From Doryteuthis pealeii (lineage: Eukaryota > Mollusca > Cephalopoda > Myopsida > Loliginidae): DNA of 64,000 bases. Positions within the stretch are counted from its first letter, which is position 1. Each line of letters starts with the position of its first letter. The notes beneath the pieces are model-generated. The model saw only the letters and a list, made by a program, of their open reading frames with translations, was not told the origin of the DNA and ran no database searches. The stretch lies in assembly GCA_023376005.1 (NCBI GenBank), contig CM042145.1, forward strand, positions 15,796,066-15,860,065, written 5' to 3'. A program made the translations under genes and the position numbers. This document shows positions 1-10,505 of this stretch, piece after piece.

Positions 1-462
1 AAAGAGTTGATCTTGGATTATCAGTGACAATTGAGCCAAATATATAGAATGAAATGACTGCTAAGCCAACACTGAGCATGGCAGTCATTTCTAATGTAAC
101 TCCTAATTGACTGTAGAATAATCATACTAAATCCAATCCTGTCGGAATTGTTAATACAAGGCAACAAGTAACCGAAACTGAATACAGATCTAATCTTGTT
201 GCATACTACTACCTAATGTTAAGTGTGCAACAGTTATTCAGTTTTTGAATGCAATTCATTGAAACTGCCAAATAATGAAAGTGTATGGCGAGTCTACATG
301 GATGCAAAAACAACCACAATGGTAGATGCTCAACAACAAGGCAACCACCTCAACCAACATAGGACGATAAGCTATAAAACAACCAAAAATACAACGAAAG
401 CATAAAAAATAATACATAAAATTAACATAATTACCAATTAATAGAAGTGTATAGCGAGTTGT

Positions 463-655
463 GCATGGATGTTTCAAAAACATCACATCTGCCCTAATAT
501 TTACCATAAACTGGAGGGAGAATAATTGCATCCATACTTTTTCAAAAAGTATTAGTGTGATATGAAATGCAAACAGTTTTGTTCAGGATTTGAACTCAGG
601 TATCAGAGTCCACTTCCTACAAATGAATAACCATTACATTCTGAGAGACTCCTGA
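463..655 (-). repeat. SINE-B fragment (tRNA-derived)
   Basis: Reverse-strand match to the SINE called SINE-B here. It has the B-box-like GTTCAAATCC head region, the 'caaatgcaaacag/gctaatacc' body and a 'ccctccagtttatgg' segment. The mirror copy is at 24240-24400. Confidence 0.6.
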
Positions 656-688
656 AATAGAAGGAGAATTAAAGGTCTTGAAACTTAC

Positions 689-860
689 CAAGCCATTGGG
701 CAGCAGGAATCTCTGTTTGATATTTTCGTACAGAGAGGACATGCTTCAAGAGGACCACTACTTTTACTGCTAGACCTGCCATAGCATTCACACATGAAAA
801 GGTCGTCTAAGACATTGATAATATGCTTCACAACAAGTGCCACATTTCAACTGGGTCCAC
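689..860 (-). pseudogene. ATM: ATM coding exon 4, second copy, frameshifted
   Basis: Reverse-complement copy of the exon at 24035-24199, flanked by intact splice sites (donor at 683-688, acceptor just beyond 860). It is 172 nt instead of 165. Extra bases occur near 745-765, inside the codons for the conserved segment before [11 protein letters not shown], and the reading frame is lost. This is consistent with consensus error in a duplicate contig or with a broken paralogue. The neighbouring exon 1-3 copies are the right length. Confidence 0.75.
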
Positions 861-1065
861 CTTTTAAATAGAGAGAGAGAGAGAGAGAGAGAGAAAAAAA
901 AAACATTTCATTTTAGAATTTGTCACAGAAAATAATTTTATAGTAATTAATAGAATAAAAATTAAAATTCTTACCTTTTGTAATTCTCATGTCTGACTTT
1001 TTTCTAAAATAAGTGAAAATATCTGCAGTTTACAGATATATTTTTACCATAACTACGCTAAAAAA

Positions 1066-1165
1066 ACAATCTCCTTGTCTGGCGCTAGTTGAAAAGGGGA
1101 TAGACTACCTCATTTGTCTGGCTGATTACTGACATTAGGCCAACCTGACGACTTTACTTATTTAT
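1066..1165 (+). repeat. SINE-A 3' fragment
   Basis: Matches only the 3' body of SINE-A ('caatctccttg', 'gaaaaggggatagact', 'gacgactttactta') and runs into an (AT)n tract at 1143-1190. Confidence 0.6.
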
Positions 1166-1267
1166 ATATATATATATAATATATATATGTTGCTGTTCAC
1201 CTAGTGCAAGCATTATTTTGAGTTTTGGATCTAGACAAAAACTCCTAATTCTTATATGTACAGCAGT

Positions 1268-1555
1268 GGGAAGCGCGTTAGTGTAATGGTTAAAGTCATG
1301 GAAATGACTCGTGCCCTGAGTTCAAATCCGGAAATGTGGTAAATGCATTTCACTTACGCTAATACCCTTGGGAAAGGTATGAATCCACTCTCCCTCCAGC
1401 TATGGATAAATAGTAGGCAGACTGGGCTCTTTTAACCTTGGTTAGGCAACCGGTCTAGGAGAAGGAAACTCTGAATTCAAACCTGTTGAACTCCGCTTTT
1501 GAAATTGACCTTGTGTCACATCCTGCTCGTGCGGAGGGGTTGGTAAATATATAAT
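1268..1555 (+). repeat. SINE-B, near full length
   Basis: tRNA-derived SINE. The A-box-like TAGTGTAATGG is followed about 40 nt later by the B-box-like GAGTTCAAATCC. The body has 'cgctaatacccttgggaaag', 'ctccctccagctatgg' and 'gaattcaaacctgttgaact', ending at 'ggaggggttggtaaatatat'. The mirror copy is at 23345-23632. Confidence 0.7.
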
Positions 1556-1654
1556 GTACAGCTTGTACCGCCCATTACTATAGTTGCATTGATATAGCAA
1601 TGCTTTAAAGTCATCTGACACCTGCATAATAATAAGTCTATAATAGACTAATCA

Positions 1655-1890
1655 GGGCTGGTTTAGCTCAGTTGTAGAGCGTCCGAGTAGGAACCACAAA
1701 GTTCCAGGTTTGATATCAGCCCTCACCAACTCAGCGTATGAGAGCACAGAGATCTGTATGGTAAAGTGAGGAGCTGATGGTAGGTGTGGCGCTCACCCTC
1801 AGATGCCAAAAACAATCTCCTTGGTCTAGTGCTACTGAAAAGGTAATAGACTCCTTCGCTGTCTAGCTGATACTGACCTTAGGCCACCAA
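1655..1890 (+). repeat. SINE-A (tRNA-derived)
   Basis: The head resembles a tRNA: A box in 'ggtttagctcagttg', B box in 'ccaggtttgatatc'. The body runs 'gccaactcagcgtatgag', 'aaagtgaggagctgatgg', 'caatctccttggtcta', 'gaaaaggggatagactcc' and 'ctgactttaggcc'. This is the most frequent interspersed repeat in the window. Confidence 0.75.
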
Positions 1891-1958
1891 GGAGACATAA
1901 CAAACAAATAAGTAAATATTCCCATCTTCACTCATTTAACACATCTATTACCATATCA

Positions 1959-2185
1959 AGGCGGTTTAGCTCGGTCAGTAGAGTGTCCTAATAGGAATCA
2001 CATGGTTCCTAGTTTGATAACAACGCTCTCCAACTTAGCGTATGACTAGCACAGGGATCTGTGTGGTAAAGTAAGGGGCTTATGGTAGGTGTGGCACTCT
2101 GCTTCAGATGCCAAAAACAATCTCCTTGGTCTAGCGTCAGTGAAAAGGGGATCTCTCTGGCTGTCTGGCTGATACTGACGACTTT
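1959..2185 (+). repeat. SINE-A (tRNA-derived)
   Basis: Second SINE-A copy about 70 bp after the first, same orientation, with the same head ('ggtttagctcggtcagtagag') and 3' end. The mirror copy is at 22708-22935. Confidence 0.75.
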
Positions 2186-2265
2186 ATCACCATATCATTG
2201 TAACCTTTTGCTGAGAAGTAGTCAATTTGTCCTTGTTTAAAAAAGGGGGGGGGTTAAAGCAAAAT

Positions 2266-2857
2266 TTAACCCTTTTGCAAACAGATAATTTTTAAAAAAA
2301 TCTTTGTAGAGTGGGCAAATTATTTGCTATGCACTAACATTGAATCATCAATGAACAGCCAACATGAAAATGCCTTATATTGATCTACCACTTAAAAAAG
2401 ACAAAAATGTCGCTCGATCTGCAAAAGGTTTGGTTTGTTTTGTTTTACGGCATATCAACCTCAGTGGGTCATTCAATGCCGATAAAGTTTTGAAATAAAT
2501 CAATTCTTAATGGATAATACAAGCCACCGCCTTCTAGCACCCATATGATAAAAAGGGGTTGGGGCTTGCCATAAGGGCAATAGGGTTGGGAAAATCATAT
2601 AGGTGCTAGGGCTTGACGTGACCAGCCGATTGATCGGAGGGGGCCTCTCCGACCACCCGTCTAGCCCAAGATATGGCCAAAGGGGAGTATTGCAAGCCAT
2701 GAACTGCTCATCCACCTGGGCTCTATCCTTAAGCATCACAGGTCGCCACCCATGGCCAACAGGTGGCCCCATTTGGGGGAGTCTTATCCCTCTGCAGAGG
2801 TGCAGTCGGTGCATTCTAACGCCCCAGCCGACAGGGTGGGATCTGCAAAGGGGTTAA
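2266..2857. mobile_element. piggyBac-type MITE (TTAA-flanked) interrupted by SINE-C
   Basis: Begins TTAACCCTTTTGCA and ends TGCAAAGGGGTTAA, i.e. inverted termini next to the TTAA target typical of piggyBac-family elements. No transposase is visible. The interior is split by a SINE-C insertion at 2429-2840. A related short element lies at 27320-27408. Confidence 0.6.
2429..2840 (-). mobile_element. SINE-C, nested, with target-site duplication
   Basis: About 410-bp, relatively GC-rich retroposon on the minus strand, flanked by a ~12-bp duplication (GATCTGCAAAAGG at 2416-2428, GATCTGCAAAGGGG from 2841). Its 3' end, 'ggttgatatgccgtaaaac' followed by A-rich sequence, is shared with the 5S-derived SINE at 8438. 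Open frames of 84-104 codons run through it, but they are not conserved coding sequence. The mirror copy is at 22051-22461, with more copies at 39808 and 43145. Confidence 0.7.
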
Positions 2858-2930
2858 TCAATTGAAATTTTTTAGATCAATTTTTCAAATCCACAAACAA
2901 TTACGGAAAGTTTTAAACAATTAAACTCAC

Positions 2931-3066
2931 GTTTGTCTGCAATCTCAACCACAAATTTAAAGAGGGATGCCACTTCGCGTTTCTTGTTAGCTAATGTCTG
3001 CCCTGTTTGAGAGGCTCGGCTTTTCTGTAGAGCATGAGTCTCCACATTGACATGTCGCACAACATC
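2931..3066 (-). CDS. ATM: ATM coding exon 3, second copy
   Basis: Reverse-complement copy of 21824-21959, same length (136 nt), with splice donor (2925-2930 = reversed GTGAGT) and acceptor intact. It encodes the [13 protein letters not shown]... segment. It is a duplicate created by the inverted arm, most likely not a second functional locus. Confidence 0.75.
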
Positions 3067-3239
3067 CTGCAAGACACAAAGAAACACATTATTTAATGAA
3101 AAATATCCAGCCACCAACAAGTTATTTTATTTACTTTTACTACAAATATACATTTAGTTTTTCACAATCTACCATAAGTTTATAAGACGCACTATTTTTC
3201 CAGACTTTTCAGACAAAATTTAAGGGTACCTTAAATTCA

Positions 3240-3508
3240 AAATAACTATATAATTAATATAACTTATACACAAAAAGTATTATTAATATAACTTATACAC
3301 AAGAAGTATATAATTAATATAACTTATACACAAGAAGTATATAATTAATATAACTTAAATACACAAGAACTATATAATTAATATAACTTATACACAAGAA
3401 CTATATAATTAATATACCTTATATTCGCAAGAACTATATAATTAATATAACTTATACACAAGAACTATATAATTAATATAACTTATACACAAGAACTATA
3501 TAATTAAT
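3240..3508. repeat. 31-bp tandem repeat array
   Basis: About nine head-to-tail copies of an AT-rich unit containing 'ctatataattaatataac' and 'ttatacacaagaa'. The mirrored array at 21365-21650 differs in copy boundaries and internal indels. Confidence 0.85.
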
Positions 3509-3751
3509 GTTTTTTTTCAACCACATGTTTCACTGTATTTGGGATAGGATAAGTGAAAGTAAGTATAATCTATAGTCCAAACTAAGGTGTTTTATTCCAT
3601 TATAGAGAAATATCCACTTAAATATTTGTTTATAATTTTCTTTCTACTAATATGAGCTTATTTTCACCACAAGCTAGTTGCATTTTTTTTGTGAACATGT
3701 CCATGTGACTGTTCTAATTACTGAGAAAATTTTATGTTTCAAGACATAATG

Positions 3752-4046
3752 CAGTGATGCTGATAGCTTTTTGATTTAGTGCATCCTGGGACACACATAT
3801 TTGCTTTGAATGAGTCCCCAGGAAAATTCATGGGTCCCAAATAAAGCCGTCTAACTCCTACTTTATAACCTATCCTGTGTAATCCATTTCTAAGAAACTA
3901 TTGAAATGTATTTACAGTTAGCTTGAAATAGTGAAGGAAAAAAAAAAAAAAGAAAAAAACACTGGGACACATGGATACAATTTTACTGCGTCCTTTTAGA
4001 TTTTTGTGTGTCAGGGATGCGGGACGCGTACCTATCAGCATCTCTG
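3752..4046. mobile_element. hAT-like MITE
   Basis: Inverted termini CAGTGATGCTGATAG...CTATCAGCATCTCTG flank ~295 bp with no coding capacity. Seven identical bases (CATAATG) sit on both sides (3745-3751 and 4047-4053), close to the 8-bp duplication expected for hAT elements. Copies occur at 20838-21135 (mirror) and 40456-40745 (independent). Confidence 0.65.
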
Positions 4047-4621
4047 CATAATGTAAACTATATAAATTCTTATTTTTAGTCAGTATAAACTGATAAAAAG
4101 TTAAATAAATACTAAATTCAGATTAGATTTAGCTGCAATAATTTCTAAAATGTCTGTGCATATTATATATATTTGGTTTTTTTCTGGAATTTTGTAATAC
4201 AAAATTTGGGGTGTATCTTTTACACAAATAATTATGGCACTTTTCTTAAATTTAAATCTATAAGATACAAGTAATTGGTAATTTGCTTGAAGCATTGTTA
4301 ATTATGTTATTATATATCAATGATTTGAAGGCCAATACAATGCACATAAAAAATAAAAACAAAAAGATCTTTTTTTGTCTTATCGATTTCAAAGTAAACT
4401 TTATCTTCAGAGACGATTTTCGGAAATGGACACGTTTTTTTTGTCGTTATTTTTTTATCTTTTATTTTTTTATTTTTTAATGTTATAAACACGCGTCTCG
4501 TGATGTGCATTTTTTTAACGCCACGCGGAAGGTAGTGATAGTCGTAATAGCCGTTGTTCATTCAATTTCAATTTCATTATATTCATCTATTCATATATTT
4601 ATGTATTATTTATTTTTATCT

Positions 4622-4755
4622 ATTTGATATATGTATATATAGTAAAATATACATAATATGCACTATATACTATGAGGAACGTGTAATTAAATACAGTATA
4701 TATAGTAAAATATACATATTATGTACTATTTATTATGAGGAACGTGTATTTTAAT
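4622..4755. repeat. Two tandem ~70-bp AT-rich units
   Basis: The unit with 'atatatagtaaaatatacat' and 'tatgaggaacgtgta' occurs twice. It mirrors at 20160-20285. Confidence 0.7.
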
Positions 4756-4921
4756 TAATTATATATTCTGTGTTTAATTCTAATCTATTGTTTATACTCG
4801 GACCTAATTTAGATATTAATAAACTTTCTCTAATTCTGAGATTACCAATGTTGCGTATTATTGTATACATAAGATACATATTTCTTTTATTTCTTATTCA
4901 ATTCTTTATGTTTATTCTTAC

Positions 4922-5020
4922 CTTAAGGACATCAGTCCAACCAACTCTTCCCGAGCTGCTGTCTAAATATTTTATCACAGTTTTCCGTTTCAACAGCTGA
5001 CGCAACTGGGTTACATGTTT
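4922..5020 (-). CDS. ATM: ATM coding exon 2, second copy
   Basis: Reverse-complement copy of 19885-19983, 99 nt, open, with both splice sites conserved. Part of inverted duplication 1. Confidence 0.75.
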
Positions 5021-5126
5021 CTGGGGATAAAAATAAAAAGAAAAAGAATTGAATCACTTTTTAAAAAAAACATAATAAAATTACAGACAGATATCAGAAA
5101 TAAACTTAATATATTTAATCCAACTA

Positions 5127-5400
5127 CCCTCCCTCCAGCTATGGATAAATAGTAGGGTAGACTGGGCTCTTTAACCTTGACTAGGTAACTAGTCTAGGAG
5201 AAGGAAACTCTGAATTCAAACCTGCTACTACTCTCCCTCCAGCTATGGGTAAATAGTAGGGTAGACTGGGCTCTTTAACCTTGACTAGGTAACTAGTCTA
5301 GAAGGAAGACTCTGAATTCAAACCTGTTAAACTCTGCTTAAGAAATTGACCTTGTGTCACATCCTGCTTGTGCAGATGGGTTGGTAAATATAGATACCTC
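5127..5400 (+). repeat. SINE-B internal segments, partly duplicated
   Basis: The middle part of SINE-B ('ctccctccagctatgg' to 'gaattcaaacctg') appears twice in a row before the usual 3' part. A further 'ggaggggttggtaaatatat' end lies near 5520. The mirror is at 19525-19775. Confidence 0.6.
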
Positions 5401-5855
5401 CATGTTTCATGCCATTGTTATCTCAGAAAAATAAAGGACCATATTTATGTTGTTCTTTTTTAACAACATAAATATGAAATAAACAAAGAGTGACATGGGA
5501 GCCACTGGTAAACTTGGGCTTTCATTGGAGGGGTTGGTAAATATATATACCTCCATGTGTCATGCCATTGTCACCTCAGAAAAATAATGGACCATTCTAT
5601 TAAAAAAGAACAACATAAGTATGAAAGAAAGTATGACATGGGACCCACTGGTAAACTTGGGCTTTCATTCAACAAATGACTTTCAAATAAAATAAAAAAA
5701 CAATTTTTCAGAATTAATTAATAAACTTACAGATGTTTCCATTAAATATCAATTGTCTTAAACTATTATCATCAGTCAACTATGAAGAGTTTCAATCAAA
5801 TGTCAATCAAACACATCACTTAATAAGTCCCTAATTAATAAAACAACTTTTTGGC

Positions 5856-6420
5856 AAAATTTGACTTTATTCATTAACATAGTGTATCACCCTAGAAAGA
5901 GACTGATTCCAACATTTCTCTAACAATTTGATGCCTTTTTTGTAGAACGATTTCTCTTTGGCCTCAAAATGCATCTCAGTTTCCGATATCACTTCTTCAT
6001 TGGAGCCAAGTCTCTTTCCTTGGAGCATTCTTTTGAGTTCTGCAAACAGCCAGTAGTCGCTGGGGGCCAGATCTGGAGAATAGGATTGGTGCGGAAGCAA
6101 TTCGAATTGCAATTTATGTAGTTTTGCCATCGTTGCGATTGACTTGTGACACGGTGCATTGTCTTCGTGAAAGAGCACTTTTTTCTTCTTCATTTGTGGA
6201 TGTTTTTTGGCGATTTCTTCCTTCAAACGCACCAATAATGCTATATAATATTCGCTTTTGATGGTTCTTCCTTTCTCAAGATTATCGATGAACAAAATAC
6301 CTTGCGCATCCCAAAATCTTGACTGCTGATATTTGCATCTTTGGTCGCTTTGTGTCCATTGCTGTTTTTAGTAACGAACACAAGACTTTATATTGTTTTT
6401 TAGATGTCTTTATTCAACCC
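5856..6420 (-). pseudogene. Internally deleted mariner transposase
   Basis: A minus-strand frame (142 codons at 5867-6295) encodes the C-terminal half of a Tc1/mariner transposase: [11 protein letters not shown], then FHEDNAPCH, then 34 residues later SPDLAPSDYWLF. The second and third catalytic Asp of the D,D34D triad are therefore present. Upstream the frame jumps from an N-terminal [18 protein letters not shown] start directly to the DAQGILFID region, so the DNA-binding domain and first catalytic Asp are missing. It is a non-autonomous deletion derivative. The mirror copy at 18530-19045 has extra frameshifts. Confidence 0.8.
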
Positions 6421-6619
6421 AAGTAAGAACAACATGCATGGAAAAATGGCCTACATATAGCAGACACCATTTGCATTTGCATCAGTTTTGTTCAGTCACC
6501 TAGCCAAAATTGGCTAACTATCTCCCGTTCTCACACTTGGTTCTGGCCAAACAGAGACCAACTAACCAACTTTAGTAAATGGTTAAGTCCTGTCAATTAC
6601 TTATACTGTTTGCATTTCA

Positions 6620-6825
6620 TTTAGCGCTAATACCCTTGAGAAAGGTATGAATGAATCCTCCAACTATGGGTAAATAGTAAGGCAGACTGGGCTCTTTAAC
6701 CTTGGTTAGGAAACCAGTCTAGGAGAAGGAAAACTCTGAATTCAAACCTGTTGGACTCCGCTTAAGAAATTGACCTTGTGTCACATCCTGCTTCGTGCGG
6801 AGGGGTTGGTAAATATATATACTGT
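6620..6825 (+). repeat. SINE-B fragment
   Basis: Body and 3' end of SINE-B ('gcgctaatacccttgag', 'ggactccgcttaagaaattg', 'ggaggggttggtaaatatat'). Mirror at 18105-18310. Confidence 0.6.
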
Positions 6826-6932
6826 TTGTTCGATGATTCAGAATTACTGTTGTTTTTAATTTCTACACTACAGTACATAATTTATAGGCAACTTATCAAT
6901 TATGTAACACAGCAACAAGACAAGAAACTCAC

Positions 6933-7006
6933 CTTTCTTTCAGTTACTTTGTCAGAAGACAAATTTCTACAGGCTGTCATAAGTTCAGTAAGATCCATTA
7001 TTCAAT
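6933..7006 (-). CDS. ATM: ATM first coding exon, second copy
   Basis: Reverse-complement copy of 17910-17983. The start codon lies at 6996-6998 (reversed), with donor and acceptor conserved. In this contig the candidate 5' exon and promoter lie about 5.7 kb further upstream on the same (minus) strand, at 12661-12770. Confidence 0.75.
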
Positions 7007-7639
7007 CTGTAATCAAAGAAATAAATTGAGAGTTCATTTAGAAATTTCAGTTATAAAAAAAAAAGTTAGAAGTGTAAAGAAACAGATTAAAATAAATCTA
7101 AGAAGGGTTAAATTGTCAGTTTAATCTAATAAATTTATGTCTAACACGGAATTGTGTATAACAGGCACCTCCCTAAAAAAATCCTTGTATATAATATACA
7201 CTGACTTTTGAGAATTTGTAGCAGCTAAATCTAATTTAAATTTAGCATCATTTGCATATAACACACAGTCATTTATAACATGCACCCTGTAGAATCATCA
7301 TACTAAGTTCCAATTACCATCAAATTGGTAAGACAATGCAACAATTTTATTTTCAGTTTCTTGGGGATTTCTGTTTCTTGATTCATCCCAACCCCTCCAT
7401 CGCCCTCAAATCACTCGAAGCACAAAACCTAGTGCTTGATCATAATCATTCATTCGATAATGGGGAAATTAAGTAGAATCAAATCACAGAGCGAGAGAGG
7501 TATTTTGGTGCAAGTAGGCTGAGCAAGGAGAGGAATGCAAGAGTTTATTTTTGTATGGATCGGTCAGTGAATGAACCTAGCTAAATAGACTCGTGTAGTA
7601 GTAAGACTCATGAAGTAGTATGACCAGTTTTGTCACCCT

Positions 7640-7960
7640 CCCCCTAAAACCTGCGGCTATATGCCGAGTTGTGACACACTTGCTGTAATTCTCTTTTAAA
7701 AATGAATAAAGTTTTTGGAGTGAGTGCACGAGTGTGCTCATTTCAAATATTCCTACTGCAAAATGCCAGAGTATTTATGAAGCCTCAGAACATCATAGAA
7801 ACCAAGCAGCCAATCAGGACTCAAGGAATGGAATCATCCAAATACATGAATGGACTATTCTTGAGTCCTATAAGTACCAGCTAACTTGGGCAATGGTTCA
7901 GCTGTGCTTAGCCAATTGCTATTGTCCAAACCAACAATATACTAACTGACTTCATCATCA
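7640..7960 (-). repeat. Repeat family D
   Basis: Dispersed ~300-bp repeat with 'tgaagtcagttagt', 'ccattccttgagtcctgatt' and 'gccattttgcagtagg'. Related copies are at 16970-17290 (mirror), 39415-39705 and 44645-44965. I see no coding sequence and do not recognise the family. Confidence 0.6.
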
Positions 7961-8215
7961 TCATACCGCGCATACAGCACGGGTATCCATGACAATCTTT
8001 TGCCAACCTTCCCTATCATTCATTGCACCTGGGAGCTCCTCTGTGGAACAACCAGCATCCTCACATAGCTGGTCAATGTAGGTCCTTGCTGGGCGCCCCA
8101 CACTTGCATGTCCATGTGTTGGCTTCTACAGGAGAACGTCGCTTATGAGTTCATCCTTGCTTCTCCAGCAGTGTCCTGCATGTCTTGTCCGTCTCACTCG
8201 GATAGTTTGTGAGAT
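7955..8215 (-). pseudogene. Non-LTR retrotransposon 3' end (C-terminal ORF2 remnant)
   Basis: On the minus strand the frame reads IRVRRTRHAGHCWRS, then a stop, then PTHGHASVGRPARTYIDQL...ELPGAMNDREGW. This is the characteristic C-terminus of many endonuclease/reverse-transcriptase LINE proteins. A (TGATGA)-type tail follows. It is 5'-truncated with an in-frame stop. The mirror copy is at 16700-16975. Confidence 0.65.
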
Positions 8216-8437
8216 GGGGTGCAGGTGACCATCTTCAGATGGGATTTTTCCCGAAAATATTTAGGGAAAAAAAAAAAGTGAATAAACATCATTTTCAACA
8301 CCTATTCCATTGCATTGTCAATTGCCTTCTAATTTATATTTTACACATACGTACAATGCTTCAAACAAACTATTAAAAAAAAACAAAAAAAACCTTAATT
8401 CATAAATGAATAAGTACCAAAAACTTAGGAGAAATCA

Positions 8438-8625
8438 GGGCTTACGGTCAAGTTACCGCTAGATCACCAAAGTTAAGCAGCATTGAATCTGTTCAAGACT
8501 TAGATGGGTGACCATTTAAGCAACAGCAGTTACTGTACAAAACCAAATATCAAAGTGACTTGAATTCAGCATTTTAAATGACCTGAAAAGGGTTGATATG
8601 CCATAAAACAAAACAACCAAACCAG
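8438..8625 (+). mobile_element. 5S rRNA-derived SINE (SINE3-like)
   Basis: The first ~85 bp resemble a 5S rRNA gene: 'ggcttacggtcaag', then the A-box-like 'aagttaagcagc', then the C-box-like 'agatgggtgacc', in 5S order and spacing. A ~70-bp unrelated body follows, then the tail 'gggttgatatgccataaaac', the same 3' end as SINE-C. This is a retroposed 5S-headed SINE, not a functional 5S gene. The mirror is at 16298-16488. Confidence 0.7.
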
Positions 8626-9139
8626 AGAAATCAGATAATTAGCAGGTAGATGATTGGTTGGTTTTTATGCATGTCAACCCTTACTGGGTTATCTAATGCC
8701 AAAATCAGTCTTTTTACAAGAAATAAAATGGATCATAATTGATTGATTCTAAAAGCATATCAACCCATTGGAATAAGTAATTGAGAGTTACTTCCATTTT
8801 TGGAGAACTCTCTAGTGAATACTAGACTATATAAACTCTCAATAAGTGTACCAATTATTCTAAGTAAAATAAAACTTTCCAAAGCCTGTTGGTGTTATTG
8901 TTTGTCATTACACCCATCTAGGACTATTTATGCTTACAGGGAATCACATTCATTGTACATTCATATTTACATTTTTTGTGCAGTTGTTTCTTAAGAGGTT
9001 TTATTTTTAAACAGATCTATTTGACCCTAGATGGGACCTTAATAGGTACTACCACTCCAAGTCATAGTGTACATGGGAGTAAGTGGAATGAAGGGGTAGT
9101 CCACAATCTCCAGATTTCCTGAACTGTTACCTCACCGTC

Positions 9140-9390
9140 AGAGGGTTTTTTTACTATAAAAATTCATTGGAAATGATTTTACTATAAAAATGCATTGGAA
9201 ATGATTTTTACTATAAAAATGCATTGGAAATGATTTTCACTATAAAATGCATTGGAAATGATTTTCACTATAAAAATACATTGGAAATGATTTTTACTAT
9301 AAAATGCATTGGAAATGATTTTTACTATAAAAATGCATTGGAAATGATTTTCACTATAAAAATGCATTGGAAATGATTTTTATTCTAGAA
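9140..9390. repeat. 28-bp tandem repeat array
   Basis: About nine copies of a unit containing 'tttttactataaaaatgca' and 'ttggaaatga'. Open frames through it are artefacts of the repeat period. Mirrored at 15525-15780. Confidence 0.9.
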
Positions 9391-9417
9391 ATGCATTACA
9401 ATTATAGCCTCAAGTAT

Positions 9418-9715
9418 GGAAGCACGTGGTCTAATGGTTAGAGTCGTAGGAAACGGACCCTTCGACCAGAGTTCAATTCCTGGATGAAGCTGTTTGGATT
9501 TCACTTAGCGCTAATACCTTTGGGAAAGGTATGAATCCAATTCTCCCTTCAACTATGGATAAAATAGCAGGGCAGACTGTGCTCTTTAACCATGCATAGG
9601 TAACCAGTCTAGGAGAAGGAAAACTCTGAATTTAAACCTGTTCAACTCCACTTAAGAAATTGACCTTGTGTCGCATCCTGCTCGTGTGAAGGAGTTTTTA
9701 TATTATATATATATA
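9418..9715 (+). repeat. SINE-B, near full length, at the arm/contig boundary
   Basis: Head 'gtggtctaatggttagagtc' with B-box-like 'gagttcaattcc', then the SINE-B body, ending in (AT)n. The right contig (15423 onward) begins inside the same SINE (15423 pairs with about 9495), so this dispersed repeat is where the two contigs were broken or joined. Confidence 0.7.
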
Positions 9716-9772
9716 GCCTCAAGTAACTATTTGTAATTTGTACACATATGGTTTCAAGAATCCCCTAGTTGT

Positions 9773-10090
9773 AGGGGTGGCATAATGTCAGTATCAACTA
9801 GACAGCAAGGGAGTCTATCCCCTTTTCACAAACGCTAAACTAATAATGTCAAGTAAAAGTAAGTAAAGTCATTGGGGTGTCCTAAAGTCGGCATCAGCCA
9901 TACTGCGAGGGAGTCTATCCCCTTTTCTCTAGCGCTAGACCAAGGAGATTGTTTTGGCGTCAGACGTGGAGCTCCGCATCTACCATCAGCTCCTCACTTT
10001 ACCGTACAGATCACTGTGCTACTCATGCGCTGAGTTGGCAATGGCCGGTATTGAACCAGGAACCTTATGATTCCTAGGCGGTGTGAACCT
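9773..10090 (-). repeat. Two adjacent SINE-A copies
   Basis: A 3'-end fragment (9773-9860) is followed by a fuller reverse copy (about 9865-10085) with 'caaggagattgtttt', 'catcagctcctcactttacc' and the reversed tRNA-like head. Confidence 0.65.
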
Positions 10091-10505
10091 GGGAGTAATG
10101 GCAACAAAGGAGTGACTCTACATTCCCCAGAACTCTAAAACTGGAGCTTCATCAATGGATGAAGTTTGGTGTAATACTCAGGACATATTTTCTTTTGTGA
10201 AGGGAGGGGTTTTTTTTTATCCCTTTACAGAGATTGCAGCCAGCAACTCTTGCCGACAGTGCGGCTATTTTTGATAGATTAAAAAAAAATCTATTTGTGT
10301 GAGATCTGACAGTATTTAGTAGCACTCCAAAAAGAGTAATAAAAGTAGAAAATATCCAGGTGGGTTTTAAAATGAACTAATGATCTAAACAAATTTTCAT
10401 ATAGACAGTGTTTTGGGGGTATTTGTTTTTTTTAGCTGTTTTAGTGTTTAAAATCGGGATTTTTTTTCCATATTTTTATTAAAAATTATTATTTAAACAT
10501 TTTAC

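Larger units (their letters stand above)
1..9495. repeat. Left arm of inverted duplication 1 (ATM 5' region, reversed)
   Basis: This whole stretch is the reverse complement of 15423-24955. Base 1 pairs with about 24955 and base 9495 with about 15423. Landmarks mirror in order: ATM coding exons 1-4, a deleted mariner, a LINE 3' end, a 5S-derived SINE, a 28-bp tandem array and several SINEs. The arms differ by indels and by a poorly matching block at about 300-420 against 24430-24650. The copy reads ATM on the minus strand. Most likely it is a second haplotig or misplaced contig, since a 200-N gap lies between the arms. A real inverted duplication cannot be excluded from sequence alone. Confidence 0.9.

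Noticed and set aside
1655..1735. Functional tRNA gene
   Set aside because: A and B boxes are present, but the acceptor and anticodon arms do not pair and the unit continues into the SINE-A body repeated many times.
2500..2857. Open frames of 84 and 104 codons on opposite strands (also 22033-22390)
   Set aside because: Both lie in SINE-C, which has target-site duplications and diverged copies without the frames. GC-rich retroposon shadows, not genes.
8438..8525. Functional 5S rRNA gene
   Set aside because: Many substitutions, a missing 3' third and a SINE tail; multicopy retroposon.
9140..9390. Regular repeats suggesting a CRISPR array
   Set aside because: Units are contiguous with no unique spacers, and the genome is an intron-bearing eukaryote.
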